DNA of 64,000 nucleotides from Cryptomeria japonica (GCF_030272615.1 NC_081412.1:477469657-477533656), one strand, 5' to 3'; positions 36,506 to 48,059 are shown, numbered from the stretch's first letter. Program-made: numbers and translations. Notes: generated by a model not told the origin, from the letters alone.

Positions 36506-38200
36506 ATCAACACCTTATGCTAAATCTCAATCCCTTTTCAAGGAACTAATATCATATCTCTAACAATGAACAAGACAAGCACTTGTAGTGTGGTCTATGT
36601 GTAACCTCCATAAAATCATGTATACTATTTTAAGTAAAATAATAGGAGGTGAATATAAATAGATACTTTAGAAGCTAATACTAGGGATGGGAACTTGATA
36701 CTTATTTTAGATGATTTTTTGACTTTTCTCACAAAAAAAGAATGGTAGTGTGGATAAATAATGTGGGAAAGGGTACTACTATTATATTATTATTGGTGAA
36801 GTGGTGATGAGTTAGGGCGAGTAATATAAGTGAAATAGGATATATCTTTAACTACTACCAAACTACCTAACACACACTAGCCTACATTATTTACTTCTTC
36901 ATAAGTGAAAGACTCAAGATCTTAAGCATGTAATCTCAAATTTGGTATCAAGATATATGAAGGCACAGTTGATGGGAACATGACAAGGATGAGTTGTTTA
37001 GTGATTTTAATGGAGAGGGTCCTATTATAAATGAGCTATTATTTTGATCATTATTGTCGATCTAGAAAGTAATTAATGTGTAGTAGCAACAATCAGAGTC
37101 AATCAAGTAATAACATGGATATAGAGAGTGTTAAAGTATGAAAATAAATTCTTCCTTTATTAAATATATGTTCTTACAAGTCCTATAATTTTAACGAAAA
37201 AAATGAGGAGTAAGTTTCCATGGATTTTGAGGAAGGCAATAATGATTTCCATGAATGTGGTCATACTTGTTGCAATATGCAATAGATAATTCAACCAATA
37301 GAGGAGATTATTGTGAAACAAAGATGTCCACATTGGAGGAATAAAAATAATTTTAGGTAATAATGGCTATTTCATATGCCTCTATGGTTAATTGAGTTGT
37401 GGTGAATGCTATTGAAGATTATACTAATGTAAAAAGACGACTTGATACGCCTTTATGGTTTATTGAGTTGTGGTGAATGTTTTATGAAGATTCTACTAAT
37501 ATTATGGGCATCATCAATGGGAAAGTAGTAGGAAGGGTGGAAAATGGAAGTATCCATGTGGTTCATACTTTTTGAGATATACTTATATCAAATATGATCT
37601 ACTTTTCTTAATCATTACAAGAATTATATAAATGAATTTCATTATTATAGTGCACATCGACCTTTTATTACTTTAAAGTTGGGAAAGAGTTAACGCGTGT
37701 TTATCTTTCGCATAATATAAATTTAATGCAAATTAAAATAAACTCACATTAATACATTTGTTGGATGGAAATTGGCAATAACATAATTATACTTGAAAAT
37801 AGTCTAGATTATGTAATTAATAGTGTAAATTTGGAAAATCATAAATACAAACTAAGTGATTAAATAAGCCTAAACTAAAATTACAAGTTTGGATAATTTG
37901 AATAAGTTGCATGTTTCAAAAGATATTGAAAGTTGTCATAACTTGTAAAAGAACAAATTATACAACAATTCAACAAAAAAAAATAGATTTAACATAAATG
38001 GGACTAGTTATTTCAATTAGTATGTCAAATATTTCATAAGAGAGGGGATAACATGTTGAGCAGATTATTATAAGAAATTTTTGAGTTGTACAAGGATAAA
38101 ATAAAATATTTTGAATTTCTTTCTAATTATATTTAGTAAACAATAAAATATAAAATGATACAATTAATACTTCTAGCTCGAATCTATTCAAATTTTGAAT
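36506..38200. other. AT-rich stretch, one short tandem duplication
   Basis: No coding signal. 37379-37501 holds two copies of a ~71-base unit with core 'attgagttgtggtgaatg'. Otherwise nothing recognised. Confidence 0.5.
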
Positions 38201-38216
38201 CTTCTAATCCCTACAC

Positions 38217-39805
38217 ATGGAGCTCATGGAGGGTGGGGGCCATGCTCTCCCACCTATGGATTCTCCTCTGGATGGTGTTGGGGTGTCCAGTGTGAAGGAT
38301 TCTATTCCGGACACTACTAAAGTGCCTACAGATGGTCCCACTTTGGAATATTTTGTTTCTCTACTTGTGAACTTTGTTGCCTCCAAACTGGACGATAATG
38401 ATAGTGTTGATGACTCCAACAAGTTGTAGATGACAAATTCAAAGGTTGTGAATCCATAGGGGGACACACATCTCAATGGATGGAAGAATGTGCTTGTTGG
38501 TTAGGTGCATAGTCAAGTGGACATCAATATAATCCCAAATTCTTACAGACTAAGGATGGTCCTACTATTATGTTATAGGATTCAGTGGTGGACTGAGTCA
38601 TTTCTCCAATGAAAGGCACTCTAGTTGGGAAATTCTTCTCTTTTAGGCCCACTATTGAGATGGTAAGGAGTTGGGTATCCCTAAAATGGAAGTTGAAGGG
38701 TAGTGTTATTATTAGTGGCATGCCTAATTCTCTCTTCTTATTCAAATTTACAATAGAGGAGAACTTAGTGGCAACCCTTTCTAGTTGTTGGATCTACAAA
38801 AAACACCATCTCTCTCTTTGCAGATGGAAATCTGGTTTTTGATCCTGCAATAGATTTGAGCAAGTCAACCTTGATGTGGGTTCATTTGCTGAGACTCCCG
38901 CTTGAGTTTTGGGATGAATTTTTTTCGATGGATTGGCAACATCTTTGGACACTATGTGTCTACTGACAAGGTGACAAGGCTAAGGTCTAGGTTAGTATTT
39001 TCTCATTTATGCGTGTATGTTATTGTTAAAAAGAATCTCCCCAATTTTATCTTTGCAATCTAAGTGAGGAAGATGGACTTGGTCAACTTCTTATGAGAAT
39101 GCCATGGTTTATTGTCAAAAAATTTCTAAGTCGGGACATCTAATCTTTGACTGTAAGCTCCCCCTCCCCCCCCAAAAAAAATCCTCTTAAATAGGAGGAA
39201 TTTTCTATTGAGTCGAAGGTGGTAGATAATCCTTTGGATGGGGTTGTGAGGGAAGATGTTAGCGAGGGTTATCATTTTACTGAAGGGCTACTCAAAATTA
39301 TGGAAACCACCAACAAACCTCCCCTTAGGGTGGCCAAAAATGTTGTTCCTACTTGGAGGTTGAGATTCCCCCACTCTTTGTTATTTTTTCTTTGGAGGGT
39401 GCATTGGCTAGTGTGGGGGATTAGGGACCCCTCGAGGAAGGGGATATTCCCTCCCTAAATACCCCTCCCACCAGCTTCATTGTTGTTGACGCCCTGGTGA
39501 CTCTAGGGACATGCAAGTCCAGTGGGAACATAACCTCTTCTCCCTCCCCTATTTCTTCTCCTCTCCCTTCAAATGTGGTACATACCTTCTACTCTCCCAG
39601 TGTGTCCTCTAGTGATGGTGCTCAAGTGGGTGAGGATGGGTGGGTGACCTAGAAAAGGAAGATGAGGAAAAAGAAGATTGATGTTGGTTCGGAAGTGAAG
39701 TTAGGTCATCCATCACAAAGAATGAATAGACATAAAGAAGTGGCAAAGGAAATCACCAATGGTAGGAAAAAGACACTAGATTCAACAACCAAAATTAAAA
39801 AATGA
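38217..39805 (+). pseudogene. L1-type LINE ORF1: DUF4283 and CCHC knuckle
   Basis: Start MELMEGGGHALPPMDSPLDG at 38217. The DUF4283 domain is seen at 38609-38950: LVGKFFSFRPTIEMVRSWVS, LKWKLKGSVIISGMPNSLFL, then LMWVHLLRLPLEFWDE. A C-terminal knuckle at about 39100-39155 reads V-Y-C-Q-K-I-S-K-S-G-H-L-I-F-D-C, with the second Cys replaced by Ile. It ends with a basic tail (KRKMRKKK) at a TGA at 39803-39805 that overlaps the ORF2 ATG (ATGA). ORF1 binds LINE RNA. Several frame shifts and stops. Confidence 0.85.
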
Positions 39806-40501
39806 AAATCCTCTCACTGAACATGTGGGGCTTAGCTCCCAAAACTAGTTGGCCCTTAGGGATTGCATTCTTGAAAAAGGAATTGATAATTTTCTCCTTC
39901 AAAAAGTTAAGATGATAGATAGCTCTTGTAGTATATTGCTGGGAATATTTGGCATGGTTCTTCTTTTCTTATTAGAAATACGAATGGTGCCTTGAGGGGT
40001 GTGGTCACCATGTGATACCCTTTGAAATTGGTGACACTTTTATTTCTTCTTCGTCTATTTTAATTACTATGAAGTTCACTCTCTAATCTAATTCTTGGCA
40101 TTTGGTTAATGTTTATGTACCCAACACCACGTTGTGTCATATGGTTCTTTGGGATGAATTTTCCAACTTTATATGTCAGGACCTAGATTCCCATTGGATA
40201 GTGGTTGGTGACTTCAACTCCCCCTTCTTTCCCTCTGATAAATGTGGAGGCTTGATGGATTACTTGGATAGTATGGCTAACCTTACTAGCTTCATCAATA
40301 AAAAAAGGTTGATGGATGTTGACTTGAGGGGGCAGTCGTTCACTTGGTCCAATCATAGGAATGGAGCCACCTTATCTAGGTTTGATTGGATAGAATTCTG
40401 GTCTTAACTAATTTGGATATTATATTTAATGTCTCCCTTCATGATCTTCTTTGAATGGTTTCTTACCACAACCCCATTCTCTTGTAATGGTTTAACAGAC
40501 C
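39802..40501 (+). pseudogene. L1-type LINE ORF2, endonuclease part
   Basis: Starts MKILSLNMWGLAPK at 39802, the usual start of plant LINE apurinic-like endonucleases. The open part at 40102-40407 has WIVVGDFNSPFFPSD, FTWSNHRNGATLSRFD. The final catalytic S-D-H reads S-Y-H (VSYHNPIL, near 40460-40485). It would nick target DNA to prime reverse transcription. ORF2 is cut at 40501 by repeat R1 copy 2 and resumes at about 43426. Confidence 0.88.
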
Positions 40502-41084
40502 TGTCCTAAAATTGCACCCTTTGCAATTTTGACCGCATTTGGGGCCTTCACCTTAGTGTTCTCATCCCCATGCTTGATCGAGACATGTTTATGCCTCTGC
40601 TATGCAATAAACATCATATTTTCATCTAGTGCCTTGTTGGGACCCCTTGATCCTATCCCAATTTGGGGTAGGACCAAGGCGTGGCACCTTGGTCCTCACT
40701 AGGACCATGACACCACATCATGGTCCTCACTAGGACCATGATATTATAGCGTCCTAAAATTGCACCCTTTGCAATTTTGACCGCATTTGGGGCCTTCACC
40801 TTAGTGTTCTCATCCCCATGCTTGATTGAGACATGTTTATGCCTCTGCCATGCAATAAACATCATATTTTCATCTAGTGCCTTGTTGGGACCCCTTGATC
40901 CTATCCCAATTTGGGGTAGGACCAAGTCGTGGCACCTTGGTCCTCACTAGGACCATGACACCACATCATGGTCCTCCCTAATTGGGGCCTATTTTGAACC
41001 CCTTTCCCTATCCAAAATTTGGGCGAGAAACCTTCCTTCGTGTCGACTTATGTTAGAAAATTAATATGTTTGATGATAGGAAAG

Positions 41085-41092
41085 TATATAAG
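41085..41092 (+). promoter_or_regulatory. TATA box of R1 copy 2
   Basis: tatataag, about 580 bases from the repeat start; copy 1 has a related run at the same place. Confidence 0.4.
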
Positions 41093-41571
41093 GAGGTCTT
41101 CCCCTGTCATTTTGGGGGATAATAGAAAAATGGTGAACAAAGAAAGGAGATAGGTGAACATAAGGTGAACTAAATTCAATAAATAAAACATCCAAGAATT
41201 GAAGCATTCATCATCAAACATTTCTAGAGGTCTTCAAGGCTGCATATTCTTCATCTATCCATTGTGGAGCAACATTACATTATCCATTTGCAAGCATGTG
41301 TGCATGATTATGGTTTTGTCATGTTCATGCCATTTCATACAACATATGTGATTACATTCAAGAAACAAGTATCATCATTAGCCATTGCAGATCCAAGGTA
41401 TATATTTTTGCTATTTATTTCAATATTTACAATATTTCATTCAAGGTTGATTCCTCAACCAGGATTTGACTTAGGCAAACCCGTATTCCCAACCTTTTTC
41501 CCTTTCTTTATGTGTGCATGAAATAGGTGTGCAACTGTACTTCTTAGAATAAGCTTTAGACATAAAGATGA

Positions 41572-43047
41572 TGTTATTGTGAGGATCTGGTTATTACTGA
41601 GAGGGAGGGGTGAATCAGTAATAATAATAAACTAAAATATTTTATCAATCTGAAAATACTTCTTAAAAATAGTTCATAACTTGTACCGGTACCTACTCAA
41701 TCAATCACTTAAAGCAGATTTACCAAACTAATCATTCACATGTTCATCGACATGTAAGCAATATAATGATATCAAATCCACACATAAACAAATCAACCAC
41801 CATATGAGCACTGGGATTTTTCACATGGAAATCAAAATGGGAAAAACCACGGTGGGAATTGGTACCCACAAAAATTGTACTCTTTTGGAATGCGCCCTAT
41901 TAAAGGCCTAGCCTGGTTAGGAGCTTTACAATAATTCCCGACTAAGGGCAGACCCCATTAGGAGTCACCCAGTGAAGGGATTTTAACCTCAGCTTTGTTA
42001 GGATCTCTACCCTATTAGGAGTAACCTTGCTAAAGGATTTAAACTCAATTTAATGAGCCACCCGGTGAAGGGATTTACAATATCAGACCTCTTAGGACCT
42101 AACTGGTTAAGGGATTTTAATATTATTGTAATTGTTAGGCAACAACAAGTAAATGAACTGATCACAATACTCTTTGCTTGCTAGTATAGATCCATTTCAG
42201 CTCTAATCTACTTCACACATGCAGACATCTCAATCTAGTTTGACACACTCTCCTTCTCTAATCACCGGCACAAAATATTTTCTCAAACTCAACCTAAATA
42301 CACTTTTCACCTAGGTCGGTTACATAACCCTAACTAATGATAAATTTACATCATAGATCATATCATATCATTACAAATCATTGCAGATCACTACAACAAA
42401 TTTCAAGACAATTACAATCGTTGAGTGATCATAACTCATCACCGCACATCGATCTGATAAGTTGTCAAACCCTTATCACATTCTGCTAATAACTTCATCA
42501 TTTCCCAAGAAATTTGCTCCTTGTACGTGCTCAAACAACATCTTATCACTTCACATAGATTCTGACACATCACCACTAAGATAAGATCATGAAAAGATTC
42601 ACCGCCAAACCATAAAACTTCACTGATTAAATATCTTGTTACCGATTCTCAAACCCTACACTGAATAAATAGCAGTCAATTACAAACATGACTTATGGTT
42701 CTCCAAACATGATGTGGTACCTATCATAGACTCATTATAATTTCATAAGCATACATTCCAAACCACAACATCTAACTCGACACGGATCTCTATTGCAACC
42801 ATCTCCTTCTCTGATCCTGCTTATCAGTTCACTGTCAACTTAGCAAACATTCCATTACCAGTTAGGCTTAGATAACCTAGATGATATACCAAACATAAAC
42901 AAACATGGTTTCCATCGATGACAACACAAATAATTGATCATAAAGCATCATATCATAATTATATCATCACCAACAATTCATCAATATATCATCATCATCC
43001 TTTACCAGCACGTCATCATCACTATCAATTATGCCAACATGCCAATA
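41572..43047 (-). mobile_element. Solo LTR (1,476 bp) with 5-bp TSD GATGA
   Basis: Plus strand tgttattgtgagg...aacatgccaata, flanked by gatga at 41567-41571 and 43048-43052. It shares 'gagggaggggtgaatcag' and the 'atgccaaca' end with the copia LTR at 1747-2984. No internal sequence is present. R1 copy 1 shows the empty site with a single TCATC. One terminal base is mutated (ccaaca to ccaata). Confidence 0.88.
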
Positions 43048-43425
43048 GATGAAATAACCCTTTTTGGTGTGCAAAAAAGTTGGAGGACCATGTTGCCACA
43101 TCTTGGTCCCTCCTTTTTTGAGGAAATTTCATAGGGAAAATCTGAATCAGCTTATATTACTCAGATCAGGTGCACGACAAAATCCTGAACCTGTAGCTCA
43201 TTATTTTCTCAGTTTTGCCTCCAATTTCAGCACTTTACCCTAAATCAACATTTCAACTCACAAAAGAGGGAACTTAAACTAACTAAATCAATCCAATTCA
43301 CTTAGTATTTAGTCCTCAATGATTTGTGACTAGATCTATTGGATTCTAACCCTCTTTTGAATCTAAAGTCTTACATCATAAAATTAGTGGTTTTCATTCT
43401 CCTTTCAATGGAAACACTAAATTTT

Positions 43426-43897
43426 CCCCCTTTACAGAAATCATGTGGACAACACATCATGAATTCAGGGATTGTGTTAGTGAATGGTGGAGTATCCCTA
43501 TTCAAGGTACTCCTATTCATAGAATCTTTCAAAAACTTGACCTCATAAGGAAAAAAGTGAAAGGGTGGAATTGGTTCACATTTGGTAATATTTTTGCTAA
43601 GAAGAAAGAGATAAATGCAAGTTTGGTTGCTATTTAGTGGAAAAAATGGCTAGTGTGCTTATTTTGAAAGTCACCCATAAGACTGAGGAGGATTTGAGGT
43701 GTAAATAGAAGGTGAACTTGAAAAAAGAGGAAATTAACTAAAAGAAAAAATGTAGAATACAGTGGCCAAGAGAGGGGGATAGGATTTCAACCTTCTTTCA
43801 TAGATCAACTAGTAAACATAAATGAATAAATTTGATCCTAAGCCTTAGGGATGAGTCAGGCCAAGAAATCAAGGATGATAGCTACTTGGGCACTATG
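43426..43897 (+). pseudogene. L1-type LINE ORF2, segment between endonuclease and RT
   Basis: MWTTHHEFRDCVSEWWSIPI, then IFQKLDLIRKKVKGWNWFTF and FGNIFAKKKEINASL; further on, CRIQWPREGDRISTFFHRST can be read with shifts (first Cys uncertain). The segment ends at DSYLGTM, where the CACTA element begins. The next LINE codons are at 53933. Confidence 0.85.
43895..43897. repeat. Left 3-bp TSD of the CACTA element
   Basis: atg, repeated at 53930-53932. Confidence 0.8.
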
Positions 43898-43918
43898 CAC
43901 TAGTACACTTGGGCCTAA
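43898..43918 (+). repeat. Left terminal inverted repeat of the CACTA element
   Basis: Aligns with the complement of 53910-53929 with about three differences. Confidence 0.88.
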
Positions 43919-43919
43919 T

Positions 43920-44280
43920 TTCCGATGGCTAATTGTCAGATTTTTGACTTCCAAATGTCGAACTTCTAACAAAATTTACCTTCGAAAACTCATCGTCGGG
44001 CTACCCGACGATGCCATTTGCATCGGTCGTCTGATGATGTAATAAACTCATATGATGGCAGCTATATTTGCACCCCTCACCACAAATATCGTTGGATTTC
44101 TGTCAGATTTCTGATGGATGTTATGATTGCTCCTCGATGACCATCTGACATGGAAGTGACGTCAGATATACAACATCCTTGTTGGATGTTTCATTAGTTG
44201 TCGTCAAAAATCCAATGGTGAGAGATGATGTGGGTCAAATGGATTTGTCGTCAGTGAATGAAAGCATTGAATGAGTTCTA
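43920..44280. repeat. Left subterminal region of the CACTA element
   Basis: Many short motifs in both orientations: tccgatgg, ttgtcag, catcggtcg, tctgac, ttgtcgtca. It includes a perfect palindrome at 43991-44013 (CATCGTCGGG, cta, CCCGACGATG). Such clusters bind the element-encoded TNPA-type protein in known CACTA elements. Confidence 0.7.
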
Positions 44281-44489
44281 TTTTTAAAAATTACATTAAA
44301 CATTTATTATTTATTTGATTCAGTGTTATTTACAAAAAATGATTATCAATGATGTTTCCTTTCTCCAAGAATTGTCTAGGATCTTTCCATCAGATAATAT
44401 GTAACATTGAATGAATAAATATTTTCTTTACAAATGCTTATTTTATTTAATTATTATCTAAGCGTGAATTAAAATTTATATCTGTACGG

Positions 44490-45375
44490 AAGGAGAACAT
44501 TCAAGCTTTAGAGTCATGTGCAAGCAAATATCCTAAAAGAAAGCAAGCAGACATTATCTTGAATGACACGGAAACAAGCTCATCAGTTGCCTACAAGAGA
44601 GCAATTGGAGAAAAGTAGAGGAAAGTGTTAAAGGGTGATAAATAGACAGAGAGTATGCAATATAGACAAACAATGTCTCGAGTGTCTGATGTGACGTCTC
44701 TAATTTATGTCCGGAGGGACTAACTGATTTTGGAGTTCTTGCGAAACCTATTGGGCCACATTTTGGAGGAAATCAATGTGTTCATGCAAGGAGCACCTTT
44801 TTTCTATTATAAGAATGATGCTTTTGCACTGAAGGATATTTGGAAGTCAATATCCAAAAATTTCTATAGTGTGGAACCAGAGTTGGTGCACTCAAAGTAA
44901 TTGTCAGCTTTCAGAAGACCAAGAGGTTATGTACACAATCTCCCAATAGAAGGGTGATTTCAAGAATTACCTCTCCCCCCCATGACTATTCAAGAAACAC
45001 TTCCTCAAACAAGGGAGTATTGGCCTCCATGGGATCAAAGAAAAAAATTGAAGCATAGACTCTAGACGATGTGGTGGTGTCCTTCGTGAAGAACTCTGCA
45101 CTATAATTAAAAATTCATGAGGGAAACTACAAGATAGTGAAGAGAAATAAAATCTTGAAAACTGGGAAGAATGGATCTTGGTTTGGGTGGGGCCAAGTCA
45201 GGTGGCTCCTCTAGAGGTTGACGAGATAGAAATCATATTAGGATTTGAAAAAGATCACACTCGTGGAACTTCATGTGTGAGTGATCAATTGCGGTGTCTG
45301 GGTAATGCATTCCAAATAGATATAGTTGCATTCCAAATGGGTAATGTCTTGATTGAAGACTTTTATCCTGATGGT
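44490..45375 (+). pseudogene. DRM-type DNA methyltransferase fragment, copy A (left hairpin arm, sense)
   Basis: DRM-class enzymes (DOMAINS REARRANGED METHYLTRANSFERASE) perform RNA-directed de novo cytosine methylation in the nucleus. Recognised stations in order are a linker (KYPKRKQADIILNDTE), GAPFFYYKNDAFALKDIWK, RRPRGYVHNLPIEG, PPMTIQETLPQTREYWP with WDQRKK, VWVGPSQVAPLEVDEIEII, HTRGTSCVSDQ and LRCLGNAFQIDI. This is the N-terminal half of the rearranged catalytic domain plus upstream linker. The catalytic Pro-Cys motif and AdoMet motifs II-V are absent. Frame shifts and stops (VHSK then stop; HRL then stop) exclude enzyme activity. The joined exon structure suggests capture of genomic or spliced DRM sequence by the transposon. 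Plant identity of the source copy is unknown. Confidence 0.85.
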
Positions 45376-45379
45376 AAGA

Positions 45380-46020
45380 AACTATATCTATTTGGAATGC
45401 ATTACCCAAACACCGCAATCGATCACTCACACACGAAGTTCCACGAGTGTGATCTTTTTCAAATCCTAATATGATTTCTATCTCGTCAACCTCTAGAGGA
45501 GCCACCTGGCTTGGCCCCACCCAAACCAAGATCCATTATTCACACTTTTCAAGATTGTATTTCTCTTCACTATCTTGCAATTTCCCTTGTGAATTTTCAA
45601 TTATAGTGAAGAGTTCTTCACGAAGGGCACCACCACATCGTCTAGAGTCTATGCTTCAATTTTTTTCTTTGATCCCATGCAGGCCAATAGTCCTTTATCT
45701 GAGGAAGTGCTTCCTGAATAGTCATGGGGGGGAGAGGTAATGCTTGAAATTGACCTTCTATTGGGAGATTGTGTACATAAGCTCTGGGTCTTCTGAAAGC
45801 TGAAAATTACTTCGAGTCCGCCAACTCTGGTTCCACACTATAGAAATTTTTGGATATTGACTTCTAAATATCCCTCGGTGCAAAAGCATCATTCTCATAA
45901 TAGAAAAAGGTGCTCCTTGCATGAACACATTGATTTCCTCCAAGTGTGGCCCAATAGGTTTCATAGGAACTCCAAAACTAGTTAGTCCCTCTGGACATAA
46001 ATTAGAGAGGTCATATCAGA
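45380..46020 (-). pseudogene. DRM-type DNA methyltransferase fragment, copy B (right hairpin arm, antisense)
   Basis: Mirror of copy A on the minus strand: EINVFMQGAPF, RRPRAYVHNLPIEGQFQALP, PPMTIQEALPQIKDYWPAWD, then VWVGPSQVAPLEVDEIEII and LRCLGNAFQIDI. It differs from copy A by scattered substitutions, some nearer to the expected DRM residues (ALPQIKDYWPAWD), so it is not a recent assembly duplicate. Same stops after HRL. Confidence 0.85.
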
Positions 46021-46894
46021 CAGTCCAGACATTGTTTGTTTGTATTGCACACTCTCTATCTATTAATCACCCTTAAACTCTTTCCTCTACCATTCTCCAA
46101 TTTATCTCTTCTAGGCAGCTGATGAGCTTGTTTCCATGTATTTCAAGATAATGCCTACTTGCTTTCTTTTAGGAAATTTGCTTGCACATGACTCTTTAGC
46201 TTGTATGTTCTGCTTCCGTACAACTATAAATTTTAATTCACGCTTAGATAATAATTAAATAAAATAAGCATTTTTAAAGAAAATATTTAGTCATTCGATG
46301 TTACATATTATCTAATGGAAAGATCCTAGACAATTCTTGGAGAAAGGAAACATCATTGATAATCATTTTTTGCAAATAGCACTTAATCAAATAAATTAAA
46401 AATGTTTCATGTAATTTTTAAACATAGAACTTGTTCAATACTTTCATGCACCGATGACAAAGCCGTCTGACCCACACCATTATCCATAATAGAACAAATC
46501 AATATAATAGGCTATTATAAAGAATATATACAAAAATATGAAAGAACATTAAATTACCATTACAAACCCATAAACCATTAAATAGTGAAAATAGATATAA
46601 ATTTATAAATGTCTCCCTATAAACACCACAACCATAACCAAAGAAAAAAAAATTCTTACCCGCAAAAACTAAGTAGCTGGTGAGTTGTAAGTCTACAACA
46701 TCTCTCAGATGATCAAACCGTTTCTTAATTTTGTTCTTCTGATTAGTCAATGGATTTAGTTGCATGTACAAGTTTTCTATTTGAGGCCTTTTGTTTCCCT
46801 ATATTTGAGACTTAATAAAATTCTTGTAAGTAGGAAATTGATTCAGGAGTTACATGTGAAGAATTTGGCAAAGTAAATGATGACAATCAAACTC

Positions 46895-47103
46895 AAGTTT
46901 TATCTATCTTGAAAGCCTTTTATCCTGATGGCATAAAATTAAAGTTCTTTCTCTATTTTATGGTGATCTCTAGAGTAGAGGTTGCTTTGCATCGACGTGG
47001 GATACATTTAACTTGTGTTGTATCTACAGAAATATGTATCTTAGGACGATGCAAGGAAACCTCTGCTCCACCAATACTAAATAGAAGAGAAAGTACTTTA
47101 ATT
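46895..47103 (+). pseudogene. DRM fragment, copy C (next exon, motif I region)
   Basis: LSILKAFYPDGIKLKFFLYF followed by RVEVALHRRGIHLTCVVSTE: the DRM segment that follows the hairpin-arm exon and contains AdoMet motif I. The F-S-G-I-G core is replaced (YFMVIS), so the cofactor site is lost. Downstream (47088-47132) an inverted copy of its own first 45 bases makes a foldback. Confidence 0.75.
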
Positions 47104-47132
47104 TAAAGTCATCAGGATAAAATGCTTTCAAG
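46908..47132. repeat. Foldback around DRM copy C
   Basis: Arms 46908-46952 and 47088-47132 (about 45 bases each, 'ttatcctgat' / 'atcaggataa') around 135 bases. A transcript would form a pre-miRNA-sized hairpin. Confidence 0.75.
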
Positions 47133-47199
47133 ACATATATTAGTTATAAAAGGAATCTGACCCTATCATTTGAAGGGGTTTACCTACAATTCAAGTGAT

Positions 47200-47292
47200 C
47201 TCTTAATTATAAAATCAATTCAATTCCAAGTGAACAAGCAATCAAGCATTCATCAAGAATTGAAGGAGAAATCAAGTTAATAAAGATATATA
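47200..47292. repeat. Segment repeated three times in the CACTA element
   Basis: 'aattataaaatcaattcaat' and 'gaattgaaggagaaatcaa' occur here, again at about 47990-48055 (slightly shortened) and at 50425-50490. Confidence 0.8.
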
Positions 47293-47630
47293 ATAGAGGA
47301 GATATTTAATAAAGATATCATCTTTTAAATTAAGAAATGGGCAAGAGATTAAGAATACAAACCTTCCATATTGCACACTTCAAGGTATATTAAAATTAGT
47401 TTAAAGTGTATTCATTTAGGGACCTTTCATAAAATATTCTCAACTTACACATCATAAAAGGATCTTAAAATATTCATTGTTTATAATGATAAGAATTTGG
47501 TTGTTCCATACACCTTCCTTTACTATTTTAAAAATATCATCGACCAAAATATTGTGCAGTAGTAGTATGGAATGCATTTCATCTATTTTATGCCTAAATA
47601 TTTCATCATACCACTTTCTTTTCAAAGGCG

Positions 47631-47897
47631 ACTGATCGATTGTGGTGTTTGGGTAATGCATTCCAAATAGATCCAATTGCATACAATTTATCTGTCTTGA
47701 TTAAAGACTTTTATCCTGATGGTATTAAATTAAAGTTCTTTCTCTATTTTCTGGTGATCTCTAGAGAAAAGGTTTCTTTGAATCGACCTAGGATACATTT
47801 AAGTTGTGTTGCATCTGCAGAAATATGTATCCTAGGACGATGCAATGCAACCTCTGTTCCACCAATACTAGATAGAAGAGAAAGTACTTTAATTTAA
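47631..47897 (+). pseudogene. DRM fragment, copy D
   Basis: WCLGNAFQIDPIAYNLSVLI, then KDFYPDGIKLKFFLYF and SLNRPRIHLSCVASAE. It joins the end of the hairpin exon to the motif I exon without an intron, so at least this copy looks spliced or exon-fused. From 47700 on it is a direct duplicate of copy C's region (offset about 790 bases), including the foldback (47706-47743 with 47878-47920). Confidence 0.78.
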
Positions 47898-48059
47898 AGC
47901 CATCAGGATAAAATGCTTTCAAGACATACATTAGGTATAAAAGGAATCCTACCCTGTCATTTGAAGGGGTCTACCTATAATTCAAGTGATCTCTTAATTA
48001 TAAAATCAATTCAATTCCAAGTGAACAGGAAATCAAGCATTGAAGGAGAATTCAAGTTG

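Larger units (their letters stand above)
40502..43424 (+). mobile_element. LTR-like repeat R1, copy 2, inserted into the LINE and hosting a solo LTR
   Basis: Starts TGTCCTAAAATTGC at 40502. The first ~249 bases are tandemly duplicated (40502-40750 and 40751-40980; both begin 'gtcctaaaattgcacc'). A TATA box (tatataag) lies at 41085. 41200-41566 and 43053-43350 match R1 copy 1 in inverse orientation. The gap between them is the 41572-43047 solo LTR. The LINE frame stops at 40501 and is recognisable again from 43426; the exact right edge and TSD were not resolved. Confidence 0.65.
44222..46488. repeat. Long inverted repeat: ~1.1-kb arms, 52-bp loop
   Basis: Left arm 44222-45327, right arm 45380 to about 46488. 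In the 87 bases next to the loop I count 3 mismatches; in about 138 bases around 44341-44480 versus the complement of 46240-46380 I count 4. Arms therefore exceed 90% identity over much of their length. A transcript through both would fold into a hairpin of about 1.1 kb. The loop (45328-45379) encodes the DRM piece VLIEDFYPDG. Confidence 0.92.

Noticed and set aside
45178-45529. Open frames on both strands over the DRM palindrome, each reading across the loop
   Set aside because: Each is sense DRM followed by antisense DRM, an artefact of the inverted repeat, not a fusion gene.
44490-47897. A functional DRM methyltransferase gene
   Set aside because: Stops, frame shifts, destroyed motif I and no catalytic Pro-Cys motif; only fragments within a transposon.
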